From the NCBI RefSeq assembly GCF_900107965.1, contig NZ_FNVU01000022.1:1-64000 (forward strand): a stretch of DNA of 64,000 nt, read 5' to 3'. This DNA is from Actinacidiphila yanglinensis. GTDB lineage: Bacteria; Actinomycetota; Actinomycetes; Streptomycetales; Streptomycetaceae. The notes under the pieces are model-generated. The model saw only the letters and a list, made by a program, of their open reading frames with translations. It was not told where the DNA came from and ran no database searches. Made by a program: the position numbers and the translations under genes. Below, in pieces: positions 18,530 to 26,914 of this stretch; position 1 is the first letter of the stretch, and the number at the start of each line of letters is the position of its first letter.

Positions 18530-19459
18530 GTGAGCACAGCGGCGGAAGCAGGGACCTGGAAGCTCGGGGACATGGAGGTGAATCGCATCGGCTACGGCGC
18601 GATGCGGCTGACGGGCAACGGCATGATGGGCAACTCCGACAATGCGCCGATCGACCGCGATGTCGCTGTCGGCCTGCTGCACAAGGCGTTCGAGCAGGGG
18701 GTCAATCACGTCGACACGGCCGCCTTCTACTTCTCTCCACTGCGGTCCGCGAACGAGCTCATCAACCGCGCGCTCTCGTCCTGGTCCGGCGATGTGGTCG
18801 TGGTGACCAAGGTCGGCCCGGGGCGTCATCCCTCCGGAGAATGGCTCGACACGATCCGCCCCGATGAGTTGCGTGGCCAGGTGGAGGAGAACCTGCGTCA
18901 GCTCGGCCGGGACTGCCTGGACGTGGTGAACCTGCGTGCCGGCGGTCCCCGCACGGCCTCGATCGCCGAGCACTTCGGCGCTCTCGCCGAGCTGCGCGAG
19001 GCCGGCCTGGTTCGGCACCTCGGGCTCTCCGCTGTCCTGCCTGAGCACGTGACCGAGGCGCAGAAAATTGCGCCCGTGGTCTGCGTGCAGAACTCCTACG
19101 GCCTGGACTGGCGCCGTGCCGACGAGAGCGGGCTGGTGGACCTGTGCCGGGAGCAGGGCATCGCTTTCGTCCCGTTCTTCGCGGTCTCCGGTCTGCGGCG
19201 CGAGGCAGCCGCAGGCCAGGAGCACGACGCGCGGGTCCACTCCGTCGCTCGCGCCCACAACGCCACTCCGGCCCAGGTACGGCTCGCCTGGACTCTCCAC
19301 CGCGGTCCACACGTGCTGGCCATTCCCGGTACCACGAACCCGGCACACCTCGCGGAGAACATCGCCGCCGGAAGCCTGCGCCTGACCGAAGAAGAACTGG
19401 TCCTTCTCGGCAAGCCGGACGAGGGAACTGTCCGAGACTCCGCTCCCGATGCTCGGTGA
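18530..19459 (+). CDS. Aldo/keto reductase
   Basis: A 309-residue TIM-barrel oxidoreductase of the aldo-keto reductase superfamily, using NADPH to reduce carbonyl compounds. It starts at GTG 4 bases after AAGGAG. The N-terminal strand NRIGYGAMRL, the Asp and Tyr of the tetrad (HVDTAAFY) and the Lys (VVVTKVG) are present. The position where many members carry a catalytic His reads VVNLRAGG instead, as in subfamilies that tolerate this change. IPGTTNPAHLAENIAA near the end is the phosphate-binding loop of the cofactor. It stands alone, convergent with the next operon. Its substrate cannot be told from sequence. Confidence 0.9.
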   Translation: MSTAAEAGTWKLGDMEVNRIGYGAMRLTGNGMMGNSDNAPIDRDVAVGLLHKAFEQGVNHVDTAAFYFSPLRSANELINRALSSWSGDVVVVTKVGPGRHPSGEWLDTIRPDELRGQVEENLRQLGRDCLDVVNLRAGGPRTASIAEHFGALAELREAGLVRHLGLSAVLPEHVTEAQKIAPVVCVQNSYGLDWRRADESGLVDLCREQGIAFVPFFAVSGLRREAAAGQEHDARVHSVARAHNATPAQVRLAWTLHRGPHVLAIPGTTNPAHLAENIAAGSLRLTEEELVLLGKPDEGTVRDSAPDAR

Positions 19460-19652
19460 ACTGAGAGATCGCTCAGCAGCAGCAGGCCGGCCCGCCCGCG
19501 TGCCGGAAGTGTCGTGCGGCAGGTCGCGCGGGCGGGATCCCGGTCAACGCGTCAGTGAACGACACCTCGGCGTCGACGCCGTCGGCACGGGTGCGTCCGG
19601 CTCGGTGCGTCATGGCCGACCCGTGCCGGCGCGAGGTGGCGCTCGTCCGGCC

Positions 19653-20510
19653 TCACTTGCCGCTGTAGACGGGGAAGACGCTGTGCTCGCCGTAGTCCAC
19701 GTCGCGCAGGTCCCGCAGGACGTCCATGTCATCGCCCGAGATCTCGAAGTCGACCTCGGCGTTGGACCGCATGTGTTCGGGGTTCGCCGTCTTGGGCAGC
19801 GACACGGCGCCCAGCTGCAGGGTGTAGCGGATGCACAGCTGGGGGACGGACACGCCGTACTTCTCTGCCATCGCCTGGACCGCGGCGTTCTTCAGGATCG
19901 CGCCGTGGGCGATGGGCGAGTACGCCTCGACGAGGATCTGCTTGCTCTCGCAGTAGGCCAGGAGCTCGGAGGGGGTGTTGCCGGCATGCACGAGCAGCTG
20001 GTTGACGTGCGGGACGACGGTCGTGCCCTGCAGGATGTTTTCGAGGTCGTGCTGCTGGAAGTTGGAGACGCCGATGGATCGGATCTTGCCGGCCTGGTGT
20101 GCTTCTTCGAGGGCACGCCAGGCTTCGCGGTTGCCCCGGGCGTAGTCGCCGCCGCCGAAGTCGTCCCATGGCTGCGGGCTGTGGATCAGCATCAGGTCGA
20201 TGCGGTCCAGGCCCAGCTTCGCCAGAGAGCCGTCGATCGCGTCGACCGCCCGGTCGTAGTCCTTGATCTCCGCGGCGAGTTTGGTCGAGACGAACAGCTC
20301 GTCGCGGGGGACCGAAGAGGTGCGTACGCCCTCGCCGACGCCGCGTTCGTTGCCGTAGGCCTGGGCGGTGTCGATGTTGCGGTAGCCGATCTCCACGGCT
20401 GCGCGGACCGCCTCGGCCGCCTTGTCGTCGTCGATGAACCAGGTGCCGAGCCCCAGCTTGGGAATCTCGACGCCGCCTGCCAGCGTGTAGGTCTCGTCCA
20501 GGATGGTCAT
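19653..20510 (-). CDS. Aldo/keto reductase, diketogluconate-reductase type
   Basis: A 285-residue AKR with a complete tetrad: Asp and Tyr in NIDTAQAYGNE, Lys in FVSTKL, His in LMLIHSPQP. The PKTANPEHMRSN segment binds the cofactor phosphate. The pattern fits the AKR5-like group that includes 2,5-diketo-D-gluconate reductases, which act on many small ketones and aldehydes. Its ATG overlaps the TGA of the cupin gene by four bases (ATGA), so the two are translationally coupled. Together with the carboxymuconolactone-decarboxylase-like gene upstream it forms a three-gene operon. Confidence 0.92.
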   Translation of the reverse strand: MTILDETYTLAGGVEIPKLGLGTWFIDDDKAAEAVRAAVEIGYRNIDTAQAYGNERGVGEGVRTSSVPRDELFVSTKLAAEIKDYDRAVDAIDGSLAKLGLDRIDLMLIHSPQPWDDFGGGDYARGNREAWRALEEAHQAGKIRSIGVSNFQQHDLENILQGTTVVPHVNQLLVHAGNTPSELLAYCESKQILVEAYSPIAHGAILKNAAVQAMAEKYGVSVPQLCIRYTLQLGAVSLPKTANPEHMRSNAEVDFEISGDDMDVLRDLRDVDYGEHSVFPVYSGK

Positions 20511-20941
20511 GCGTTCGCTCCGTTCTTCGGCAGCTCGCCGTACGCCTTCTCGGTGACGGGTTCGAGCCATTCGTTGCTGACGTTCTCGCCCGGGGTGATG
20601 AAGGCGAGGTGGGAGAACCACGAGTCGGCTTTCGCGCCGTGCCAGTGCTTCGTGCCCGCCAGGACGCGGACCACTGTTCCCGGCTCCATGCTGACGGGAT
20701 CCTCGCCCTCGGCCTGGTACCAGCCGCTGCCCGCCGTGCACAGGAGGACCTGGTCCCCGCCCCCGGCGGTGCCGTGGTGGATGTGCCAGTTGTTGCGGCA
20801 GCCCGGCTCGAAGGAGACATTGCTGACGGGAACGCTCCCCGGGGCGAGCGGGGCCAGGTAGCTCTGGCCGATGAAGTACTGCGCGAAGGCGTCGTTCTTC
20901 TCCCCCAGAGGGAAGATCTGATCAAATCCGTTGGCAGCCAT
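20507..20941 (-). CDS. Cupin-domain protein
   Basis: A 144-residue single-domain cupin. The metal-binding first motif is visible as NNWHIHH with the following GGGDQVL, and the second motif contains VRVLAGTKHWHGA, so the His-rich metal site appears intact. Such proteins act as small dioxygenases, isomerases or quinone-handling enzymes; cupins of this length often occur beside carboxymuconolactone-decarboxylase-like and aldo-keto reductase genes. It is the middle gene of the operon 21334-19653 (minus strand), 72 bases after the first gene, and overlaps the reductase start. Confidence 0.85.
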   Translation of the reverse strand: MAANGFDQIFPLGEKNDAFAQYFIGQSYLAPLAPGSVPVSNVSFEPGCRNNWHIHHGTAGGGDQVLLCTAGSGWYQAEGEDPVSMEPGTVVRVLAGTKHWHGAKADSWFSHLAFITPGENVSNEWLEPVTEKAYGELPKNGANA

Positions 20942-21013
20942 CGCGTTCTTTCCTGTTCATTCAGCACGCCCGACCGGCCGTGCGGGGTGTCGTTGCGCTG
21001 CTCGCACCGCTGG

Positions 21014-21334
21014 TCAGGCGGACCGCTCGTCGGCGATCTTCTTCAGCTGCGTGATCGCGGTCATGGCGTTGGGCCATCCGGCGTAAAAGGCCAGATGCGT
21101 GATGGCCTCCGACAGCTCCTGCACGCTCAGTCCGTTCTCCAGCGCCTTGCCCAGGTGGTAAGGCAGCTGCTCGGTGCGGTACAGGGCAGCCAGCGCGCTG
21201 ACCGTGACCAGGCTCCGGTCACGGGGCGACAGCTCGGCACGCTCCCACACGTCTGCGAACAGCACCTCGTTGGTGACCTCGACCAGCTTCGGCGCGATGC
21301 CGGCCAGCTCCTGGGGTGCGGACTGCTTGGCCAT
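21014..21334 (-). CDS. Carboxymuconolactone decarboxylase-like protein
   Basis: A 106-residue all-helical protein of the CMD/AhpD-like family. The conserved block SPRDRSLVTVSALAAL, then HLGKALENGLSVQELSEAITHLAFYAGWP, is diagnostic. It has no CxxC pair, so it is not an AhpD-type peroxidase and resembles the decarboxylase-like branch. It is the first gene of a three-gene operon with a cupin and an aldo-keto reductase, and it faces a divergent XRE/MmyB regulator (21581) about 250 bases away. The substrate is unknown; the gene set suggests clearance of a reactive cyclic carbonyl compound. Confidence 0.88.
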   Translation of the reverse strand: MAKQSAPQELAGIAPKLVEVTNEVLFADVWERAELSPRDRSLVTVSALAALYRTEQLPYHLGKALENGLSVQELSEAITHLAFYAGWPNAMTAITQLKKIADERSA

Positions 21335-21580
21335 TGAATGACTCCCTGCGATGCTACGGACACGAACAGCCGTTGATGGTCGACGATGTGGTCGTGCATT
21401 TCACGGTCGGTCAGCGCCGGCCCGACGGCATCTCCAGCTACACCGCCTTCCGGCGGCCCACGGGCCGCATGCACTGCCACCACCGAGAAAACAGCAGTTC
21501 ACAGGGCCGGGGAAGGTACTGCTGTTCCAGGCACTGGCAGGGCACCCCACCTCTGCTCCGCCCCGCCTGGCCTGGATGGC

Positions 21581-22459
21581 ATGGATACCGCCCACGAGAT
21601 CCGCGAGTTCCTGGCGACCCGCCGCGCGAAGATCACTCCGCAGCGGGCCGGCCTGCCCGCATTCGGCGGTGGAATCCGCAGAGTGCCCGGGCTGCGCCGC
21701 GAGGAAGTCGCCCTCCTGGCCGGGGTCAGCATCGACTACTACGCCCGCCTGGAGCGCGGCCAGCTCGCCGGTGCATCCGAAGAAGTCCTCGACGCCCTCT
21801 GCCGAGCCCTCCAGCTCGACGACGCCGAACGCTCCCACCTGCACGACTTGGCCGCCGCCCAGCGCCGCCGCCCTGCCCGCCGTACCGCTCGCCGGGCCAA
21901 GGACAGCGTTCCCGCCGGCCTCAAGCGGGTCCTGGAGTCCATGACCGGCTCACCGGCCTTCATCCGCAACGGCCGCCTCGACATCCTCGCCGTCAACGAC
22001 CTCGGCCGCGCCCTGTACGCCCCCCTTCTCACCACGACGGCACCCGCGCCGGTGAACATCGCCCGCTTCCAGTTCCTCGACCCCACCAGCCGCGGGTTCT
22101 TCCCCGACTGGAACGCCTCGGTCCACACCACCGTCTCCCTGCTGCGCACCGAAGCGGGCCGCGCGCCGGGAGACGCCGAACTCACCGGACCGATCGGCGA
22201 GCTCGTCACCCGCAGCGACGAGTTCCGCGCGGCATGGGCCAAGCACAACGTGCGCCTGCACCACACCGGACGCAAGCCCTTCCGCCACCCGGCCGTCGGC
22301 GAGATCACCCTCGACTTCGACGCCATGCAGCTACCGGGGCACCCCGAACCGACCCTCACCGCCTACAGCGCCGAACCCGGCACTCCCGACCACGACACCC
22401 TCATGCTGCTCGCCTCCTGGGCCGCCACCGAACAGGAACGAGTCGACACCGGATCCTGA
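21581..22459 (+). CDS. XRE-family regulator with MmyB-like ligand domain
   Basis: A 292-residue regulator. The N-terminal helix-turn-helix reads RRVPGLRREEVALLAGVSIDYYARLERG, the classic MmyB-type XRE motif, followed by helices to about residue 90. The C-terminal half (from AFIRNGRLDILAVNDLGRALYAPLL) is the MmyB-like PAS-related ligand-binding domain, thought to bind fatty-acid-like molecules. The frame is open further upstream; I place the start at ATG 21581 because the encoded MDTAHEIREFL is the usual N-terminus. Lying divergent from the CMD-cupin-reductase operon, it is the likely regulator of that operon. Confidence 0.9.
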   Translation: MDTAHEIREFLATRRAKITPQRAGLPAFGGGIRRVPGLRREEVALLAGVSIDYYARLERGQLAGASEEVLDALCRALQLDDAERSHLHDLAAAQRRRPARRTARRAKDSVPAGLKRVLESMTGSPAFIRNGRLDILAVNDLGRALYAPLLTTTAPAPVNIARFQFLDPTSRGFFPDWNASVHTTVSLLRTEAGRAPGDAELTGPIGELVTRSDEFRAAWAKHNVRLHHTGRKPFRHPAVGEITLDFDAMQLPGHPEPTLTAYSAEPGTPDHDTLMLLASWAATEQERVDTGS

Positions 22460-22732
22460 TTGCCCTGCCCGCCTTACGCCGAGCCAATGGCGACGGGTGG
22501 ACGGGTGGACGGGTGTCGGTCCGGTCGGACAGCAGTGCCGGAGGTGTGCTGAGCGGACCGAGGGAGCGGTGGGTCTCAGCTTCCGCTGACCAGTTCTGAC
22601 ATGAGAAGAATTTATGGCAACGCGTACTTCTATCGATGAGCGGACGGGAAGTGCGGGTGGCTCCCCGGCTGTTGGACTGTCCGACGAGGACGGGTGTACC
22701 GCCTGTCCTGCGGAACATCCGTGGAGCATTCG

Positions 22733-23461
22733 ATGCCGTATTCATTGAAGGACAAACGCGTTCTGATCGTGGGAGGCGGCTCCGACATCGCTGCTGCGCT
22801 GGCCACTGACCTCCTCCAGGAAGGCGCGCGGGTCACGCTCGCGGGCCGGAACATCGAGAAGACGGCCGCCGCGGCGAACGCCCTCGGAGATGCCGTCGGA
22901 TCTGTCGCACTCGACCTCTCGAGCGAGGAGTCGATCCGGACGGCCGCAGATCAGGTCCGGGCCGACGGCGGGCTGGATCATCTCGTCAGTGTCGCCACGG
23001 AGCGCGGCAACGGGCCGGTCGCCTCCCTTGAGCGCGGCGCGCTGCTCGCAGCCTTCGATGCCAAGGTCGTGGGCCCGATCCTGCTGGCCAAGCACTTCGC
23101 GGGGTTGATCGCCGAAGAGGGGTCGCTGCTGTTCTTCTCGGGCCTGGCCGCATGGCGGCCGTCGCCGGGACTCGTCGCGATGGCGGCCACCAATGGCAGC
23201 GTGAGCACCCTTGCGTCCGCTCTCGCGGTCGAGTTGGCGCCCATACGTGTCAACGCCATCTCGCCCGGCGTGATCGACACGAGCAACTGGGACGCCGTCG
23301 TGCCCGACAAGCAGGAGTTGTTCCGACGCGTCGCCGCCTCCGCGCCGGCGCGCCGTGTCGGGGACCCCTCCGACGTCTCGGCTGCCGCCTGCGCGTTGTT
23401 GATCAACCCGTACATCACCGGCGAGACCCTCCACGTCGACGGTGGAGCGCGCTGGTCCTGA
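22733..23461 (+). CDS. Short-chain dehydrogenase/reductase
   Basis: A 242-residue SDR with the Rossmann entry KRVLIVGGGSDIAAALA and the cofactor-selecting region LAGRNIEK. The usual NNAG is replaced by VSVATERG, and the catalytic YxxxK by MAATNGS, so the Tyr-Lys pair appears lost; SPGVIDT and HVDGGARWS are normal. The protein may be a divergent SDR with altered chemistry or a binding protein. It lies 54 bases upstream of a NADP/F420-binding reductase in the same direction, probably one transcript. Confidence 0.85.
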   Translation: MPYSLKDKRVLIVGGGSDIAAALATDLLQEGARVTLAGRNIEKTAAAANALGDAVGSVALDLSSEESIRTAADQVRADGGLDHLVSVATERGNGPVASLERGALLAAFDAKVVGPILLAKHFAGLIAEEGSLLFFSGLAAWRPSPGLVAMAATNGSVSTLASALAVELAPIRVNAISPGVIDTSNWDAVVPDKQELFRRVAASAPARRVGDPSDVSAAACALLINPYITGETLHVDGGARWS

Positions 23462-23514
23462 TCCGGCAGAGCGGCACAAGCAAAGACCAGTAACAGGGAG
23501 AAGGAGAGTTCACC

Positions 23515-24138
23515 ATGAGCAACATCAGCATCATCGGTCTGGGGCAGATGGCCCGCGTTATCGCCGCGCGCGCGCTCGATGGCGCCAACGCCGTCGAGGT
23601 CATCGGTCGAGACGCGGCCAAGGCCGCGGACGTGGCCGGTGCGCTGGGCCGCGGCGCCACGGCGGGAACGGTGGGCCCGGCGCCGGCCGGAGACATCGTC
23701 ATCCTCGCCGTGCCCTCCGGCAGCGCCGTGCCGGTTGTCAGCCTGTACGGGGACGCACTGGCCGGCAGGATCATCGTCGACATCACGAACCCCTTCAACT
23801 CCGGTGCCACCGGGGTTGTCACGCCCGACGGCAGCTCCGTCGCGCAGGAGATCGCCAAGGCTGCCCCGGCGAGCGCCCATGTCGTCAAGGCGTTCAACAC
23901 CGTCTTCGGCGGTGTCCTCGCCCAGGGGCGCCCGGTGGACGTGTTCCTGGCCGGTGACGACGCGCAGGCCAAGGCGAACACGTCGGCGTTCATCGAGAGC
24001 ATCGGACTGCGCCCGCTGGACACCGGCGACCTGAAGATGGCGCAGTGGCTGGAGGGAGTCGGCGTGCTGATGATGGGCCTGGGACGCCATGGCGTGGGGA
24101 ACTACGATTTCTCCCTCGGCGTCACCGTCGCCGACTGA
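23515..24138 (+). CDS. NADPH:F420 oxidoreductase-like NAD(P)-binding protein
   Basis: A 207-residue single Rossmann protein starting at ATG with GGAGAAGGAGAG upstream. ISIIGLGQMARVIAARAL is the nucleotide-binding turn, GRDAAKAADV follows the second strand, and VILAVPSGSAVPVV, IVDITNPF and HVVKAFNTVFGGVL are the hallmark blocks of the Fno/coenzyme-F420:NADP oxidoreductase-like family. Members move hydride between NADPH and F420, or reduce small metabolites. It follows the SDR gene closely and probably shares its promoter. Confidence 0.88.
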   Translation: MSNISIIGLGQMARVIAARALDGANAVEVIGRDAAKAADVAGALGRGATAGTVGPAPAGDIVILAVPSGSAVPVVSLYGDALAGRIIVDITNPFNSGATGVVTPDGSSVAQEIAKAAPASAHVVKAFNTVFGGVLAQGRPVDVFLAGDDAQAKANTSAFIESIGLRPLDTGDLKMAQWLEGVGVLMMGLGRHGVGNYDFSLGVTVAD

Positions 24139-24170
24139 GCGCCCCGCGCCCCGCCGGGGGCGACTCGGCC

Positions 24171-24230
24171 GGTGAGAAGGACCGGGCCCGATCCTTGCAT
24201 CGGGTCACCACGGGGCCTGGTCTCACCTTT
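24171..24230. terminator. Imperfect hairpin after the reductase pair
   Basis: GGTGAGA at 24171-24177 pairs with TCTCACC at 24221-24227, with an inner CCCGAT/ATCGGG stem, and is followed by TTT. It lies 30 bases after the stop of the NADP-binding protein. Confidence 0.5.
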
Positions 24231-24324
24231 GGCGGCACGCATGCCGCGCGTGCGCCCCGGCGGTCTTCCCGGCCGGCAACCCGGCTTGTGGCTGGACAGA
24301 TCCCCGGGCCCTTCGGCCACGCGA

Positions 24325-24474
24325 AACGCCCTGACCGCCGATCGGGCCGGAGAAGACCGCCTCCGAGTCCCGGCGGGGCGCGCACATCAACATCCACTCG
24401 TCTTGCGGTCCCACCAGCGCGCCGCACTCTCCGTCGGCGATGAGCGCGTCGTCGCGCAGCGAGCGGTGGGCCTC
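24325..24474 (-). pseudogene. N-terminal fragment of a GH15-like glycoside hydrolase
   Basis: The minus strand encodes HRSLRDDALIADGECGALV then EWMLMCAPRRDSEAVF and SGPIGGQGV. This matches the N-terminus of glucoamylase/trehalase-like GH15 proteins, where ALxADGExGALV, WxCAPRxDS and IGG follow in that order. The frame then dissolves and no catalytic part exists downstream. It is a short relic within the 420-base gap between the reductase and the MDR gene; the rest of that gap shows nothing I recognise. Confidence 0.5.
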
Positions 24475-24561
24475 GGGGCGCCGGGTGCTTTGCCCCGGCC
24501 CGCGCACCAGAGATTCCGTCAGCCAGCGGGAATCAGGGATGTCGGTCTCGCCTGACCCGCG

Positions 24562-25515
24562 TCAGAGGCCAGGCGTGAGTGCCGTGAGATCGATGACGGT
24601 CTTCCCGCGGCGGGGGCCTGTCTCCGCCGCCGCGTGTGCTTCGGCCGCCTGGCTGACAGGGAAGACCGCCTGGACCGGTACGTGGAACAGCCCTTTTGCG
24701 GCGAGATCTGCAGCGACGGCGAGTCCGTGGCGTCCGTCGGGCTCGCCGCCGAACCGGCCGAGGGAGAGGCGCACCTCACGGCTGGGGCCGGTGAAGTCCG
24801 CCAGGGTGACCACCGACTGAGGTCCGTTGGTGAGACTGATGAGTTCATCGAGCGAGCCGGCTCCGGCCACGTCGAGCGCGCGGTCGACGCGTGAGATACC
24901 CAGCGCGCGAACCCGCTCGGGCAGGCCGGGCCCGTAGGGCAGGGGGGTCGCGCCGAGACCGGAGAGGAATTCTTCGCTGCCGGGGCGGCCGGTCCCGACG
25001 ACACGGGCTCCGCGAGCCGCGGCCAGTTGCAGGGCGATGCTCCCGACGCCACCCGTCGCACCGTCGATCAGCAATGTCGTGTCCCTCTCCTCGCGAACGC
25101 CGAGCAGGTCCAGAGCACGGGTCGCCGTCTCCACGCTCGTCCCGGCGGCACCTGCTTCCTCCCAGGACAAGGCGGCCGGCTTCACCGCCCAGAACGCCAG
25201 GACGGCGAACTGCGCGGTCGCCCCGCCCAGTCGTGCGACATCGACGGCGCCGAACACTTCGTCCCCGATGGCAAAGCCTTCGACGCCCTCGCCGACCTCG
25301 TCGATCACGCCGGCCGCATCCACGCCAGGGATGTGGGGCAGGGCAAGGCTGTCGCGTGAGGGTGATTCACCGGCCCGCAGCGCGAGGTCGACCGGCGAAA
25401 CCGCGCTGGTGCGGACCGCGATGCGCACCTCGCCCGGGCCTGCGTGCGGCTCGGGCGCCGAGCGGACGCTGAGTACGTCGGGAGAACCGAAACGGTCGAA
25501 CTGTACCGCCTGCAT
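24562..25515 (-). CDS. NADP-dependent MDR oxidoreductase (quinone-reductase type)
   Basis: A 317-residue medium-chain dehydrogenase without the structural or catalytic zinc cysteines, so of the quinone oxidoreductase branch. The N-terminal GroES-like part begins MQAVQFDRFGSPDVL; HIPGVDAAGVIDEVGEGV is conserved; the cofactor fold shows IDGATGGVGSIALQLA. I use the ATG at 25515 because GGAGAG lies 6 bases upstream; a GTG two codons earlier abuts that site. It is divergent from a TetR regulator across about 100 bases with an inverted repeat, the classic self-regulated stress-reductase arrangement. Confidence 0.9.
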   Translation of the reverse strand: MQAVQFDRFGSPDVLSVRSAPEPHAGPGEVRIAVRTSAVSPVDLALRAGESPSRDSLALPHIPGVDAAGVIDEVGEGVEGFAIGDEVFGAVDVARLGGATAQFAVLAFWAVKPAALSWEEAGAAGTSVETATRALDLLGVREERDTTLLIDGATGGVGSIALQLAAARGARVVGTGRPGSEEFLSGLGATPLPYGPGLPERVRALGISRVDRALDVAGAGSLDELISLTNGPQSVVTLADFTGPSREVRLSLGRFGGEPDGRHGLAVAADLAAKGLFHVPVQAVFPVSQAAEAHAAAETGPRRGKTVIDLTALTPGL

Positions 25516-25552
25516 GATCACCTCTCCGGGCCGGAATCTCCGGGCGCTGCCC

Positions 25553-25587
25553 TACGGTAAACATGGATGTGGAGCAGGTGTTCCGTA
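25553..25587. promoter_or_regulatory. Candidate TetR operator between divergent genes
   Basis: TACGGTAAACA on the left and TGTTCCGTA on the right form an imperfect inverted repeat in the short gap between the MDR reductase and the TetR gene, where a local repressor would control both. Found by eye. Confidence 0.35.
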
Positions 25588-25618
25588 TCAGGCCGAAGTG
25601 AGAATCGCGGAGATCGAA

Positions 25619-26191
25619 GTGACTCGGAAACCACGTGTGGACGCGGAGCTCAACCGTCGCCGTATCATCGCCATCGCCCGCGTCGCCTTCGCCGACGAAG
25701 GGCTCGACCTGCCGATGCGGGAGATCGCCCGCCGCGCCGGTCTGGGCATTGCCACGGTCCATCGGCACTTCCCGGCACGCACCGACCTCGTCACGGCGGC
25801 GCTCGCTGAGCTTGTCGCGGAGTGCCGTGGGGACATGCAGACATTTCTGGACGAGCCCGATCCCTGGCGCGCGCTCAGCGGCGCCGTACATGGCTTCGCG
25901 GAGCACCGGGTGCAGGACCGCGGGCTGAATGAGGCGCTGTTCGGTTCCCACCCGTCGGCGGCAGCCTTCGCTGTCGACCGCCGCGAACAGGCACGGGCAA
26001 TGGAGCAGCTCGTACGCCGCGCCCGCGAGGCCGGCGCAGTGCGTCCGGACGTCACAGTGGACGACGTACGCGTATGCCTCGGCGCCATTGCCTCGTTCCG
26101 TCTGGCGCACTCCACCACAGACCTTCAACGACTCGTCGACATCCTCCTGATCGGGCTGGCTGCGGACGTGCGCGGAGAGGCCGTGCGCTGA
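25619..26191 (+). CDS. TetR-family transcriptional regulator
   Basis: A 190-residue TetR protein. The helix-turn-helix covers ADEGLDLPMREIARRAGLGIATVHRHFPAR (about residues 25-55), and the C-terminal ligand domain carries the FAEHRVQDRGLNEALFG pattern of the group near SbtR-like repressors. I chose GTG 25619 because GGAG lies 6 bases upstream; an earlier in-frame GTG at 25598 adds seven residues. Divergent from the MDR reductase, it probably represses that gene and itself, releasing on a reactive small molecule. Confidence 0.88.
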   Translation: MTRKPRVDAELNRRRIIAIARVAFADEGLDLPMREIARRAGLGIATVHRHFPARTDLVTAALAELVAECRGDMQTFLDEPDPWRALSGAVHGFAEHRVQDRGLNEALFGSHPSAAAFAVDRREQARAMEQLVRRAREAGAVRPDVTVDDVRVCLGAIASFRLAHSTTDLQRLVDILLIGLAADVRGEAVR

Positions 26192-26207
26192 TCTCGGGGG
26201 ATGTGCT

Positions 26208-26387
26208 GTCGTCCGCAGCCCGGACGTCTCCTGGTCCTACACCGGCTTCGGGGTGTTCCGGCGGTGGCTGGTACAGACCGAGGGATTCACGCTGGAGGAG
26301 ATGCACGGCTTCGGCGGACAGCGCCCTTGGAACGACGTCTTCACCACCCTGGACCCACTCCTCAGGACGAGGCCGGGCAGTCGATGA
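26208..26387 (+). pseudogene. Remnant of a small Streptomyces protein, fused to IS debris
   Basis: The frame reads PDVSWSYTGFGVFRRWL, then EEMHGFGGQRPWNDVFTTLDPLL, and breaks into unrelated sequence at about 26366 before a stop at 26387. I remember close relatives of this block as the start of a short protein common in Streptomyces, of unknown function. There is no start codon in frame and the C-terminal half is missing. The break coincides with the first recognisable transposase codons, so a deletion or insertion joined the two. Confidence 0.45.
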
Positions 26388-26912
26388 CTCCGCCGCGGGC
26401 CAGGACCTGGGGTCGCCGCGGTTGCACGCCGGTCGTGCGCGTGCGCGGTCGGGGTTCCGGCCGGGTCTCGATGGCAGGCATGACTGCTACAAGCCCGGCG
26501 AGCGGTCCCGGCTGTTCTACGCCGTCTGCGAGTAAACCGGACGAAAGGACCAGCCGAAGGGATTCGGCTGGCGCGACTTCCGCGACCTGATCGGGTCCGC
26601 GCCCGCATCCAGCTCGGCGGCCCGATCGTGCTGGTCTGGGACAACGTCCGGCTCCATCTGACACGGCCGCTGCGCGAGTTCATCGAAGCCAATGCCGATT
26701 GGCTCAGCGTCGTCCAGCTGCCGACCTACGCGCCCGACCTCAACCCGACCGAGGGCGTGTGGTCGCTCGTCAAGTGGGACATCGGCAACCTTGCGGCGGC
26801 AAACCTCGGCGAGATCACCCGCGCGGTAAAGCACAGGCTCAAGAAGCTCCAGTACCGCCCGCACCTGATCGACGGCTGCCTCGCAGGCACGGGCCTGGTC
26901 CCCGGGGCGTGA
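26366..26912 (+). pseudogene. IS630-family transposase, truncated and frameshifted
   Basis: The fragment opens with DEAGQSMTPPRARTWGRRG, the middle Asp region of IS630 transposases. It shifts frame near 26475 into CYKPGERSRLFYAVCE, meets a TAA at 26533-26535, continues DQPKGFGWRDFRDLI in the same frame, and shifts again near 26592 into IQLGGPIVLVWDNVRLH and LPTYAPDLNPTEGVWSLVK, the second Asp and the Glu of the DDE triad. It ends normally with LIDGCLAGTGL. The N-terminal DNA-binding half is absent. With two frameshifts, one stop and no 5' half, it cannot be active. I did not find its terminal repeats. Confidence 0.85.
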
Positions 26913-26914
26913 CC

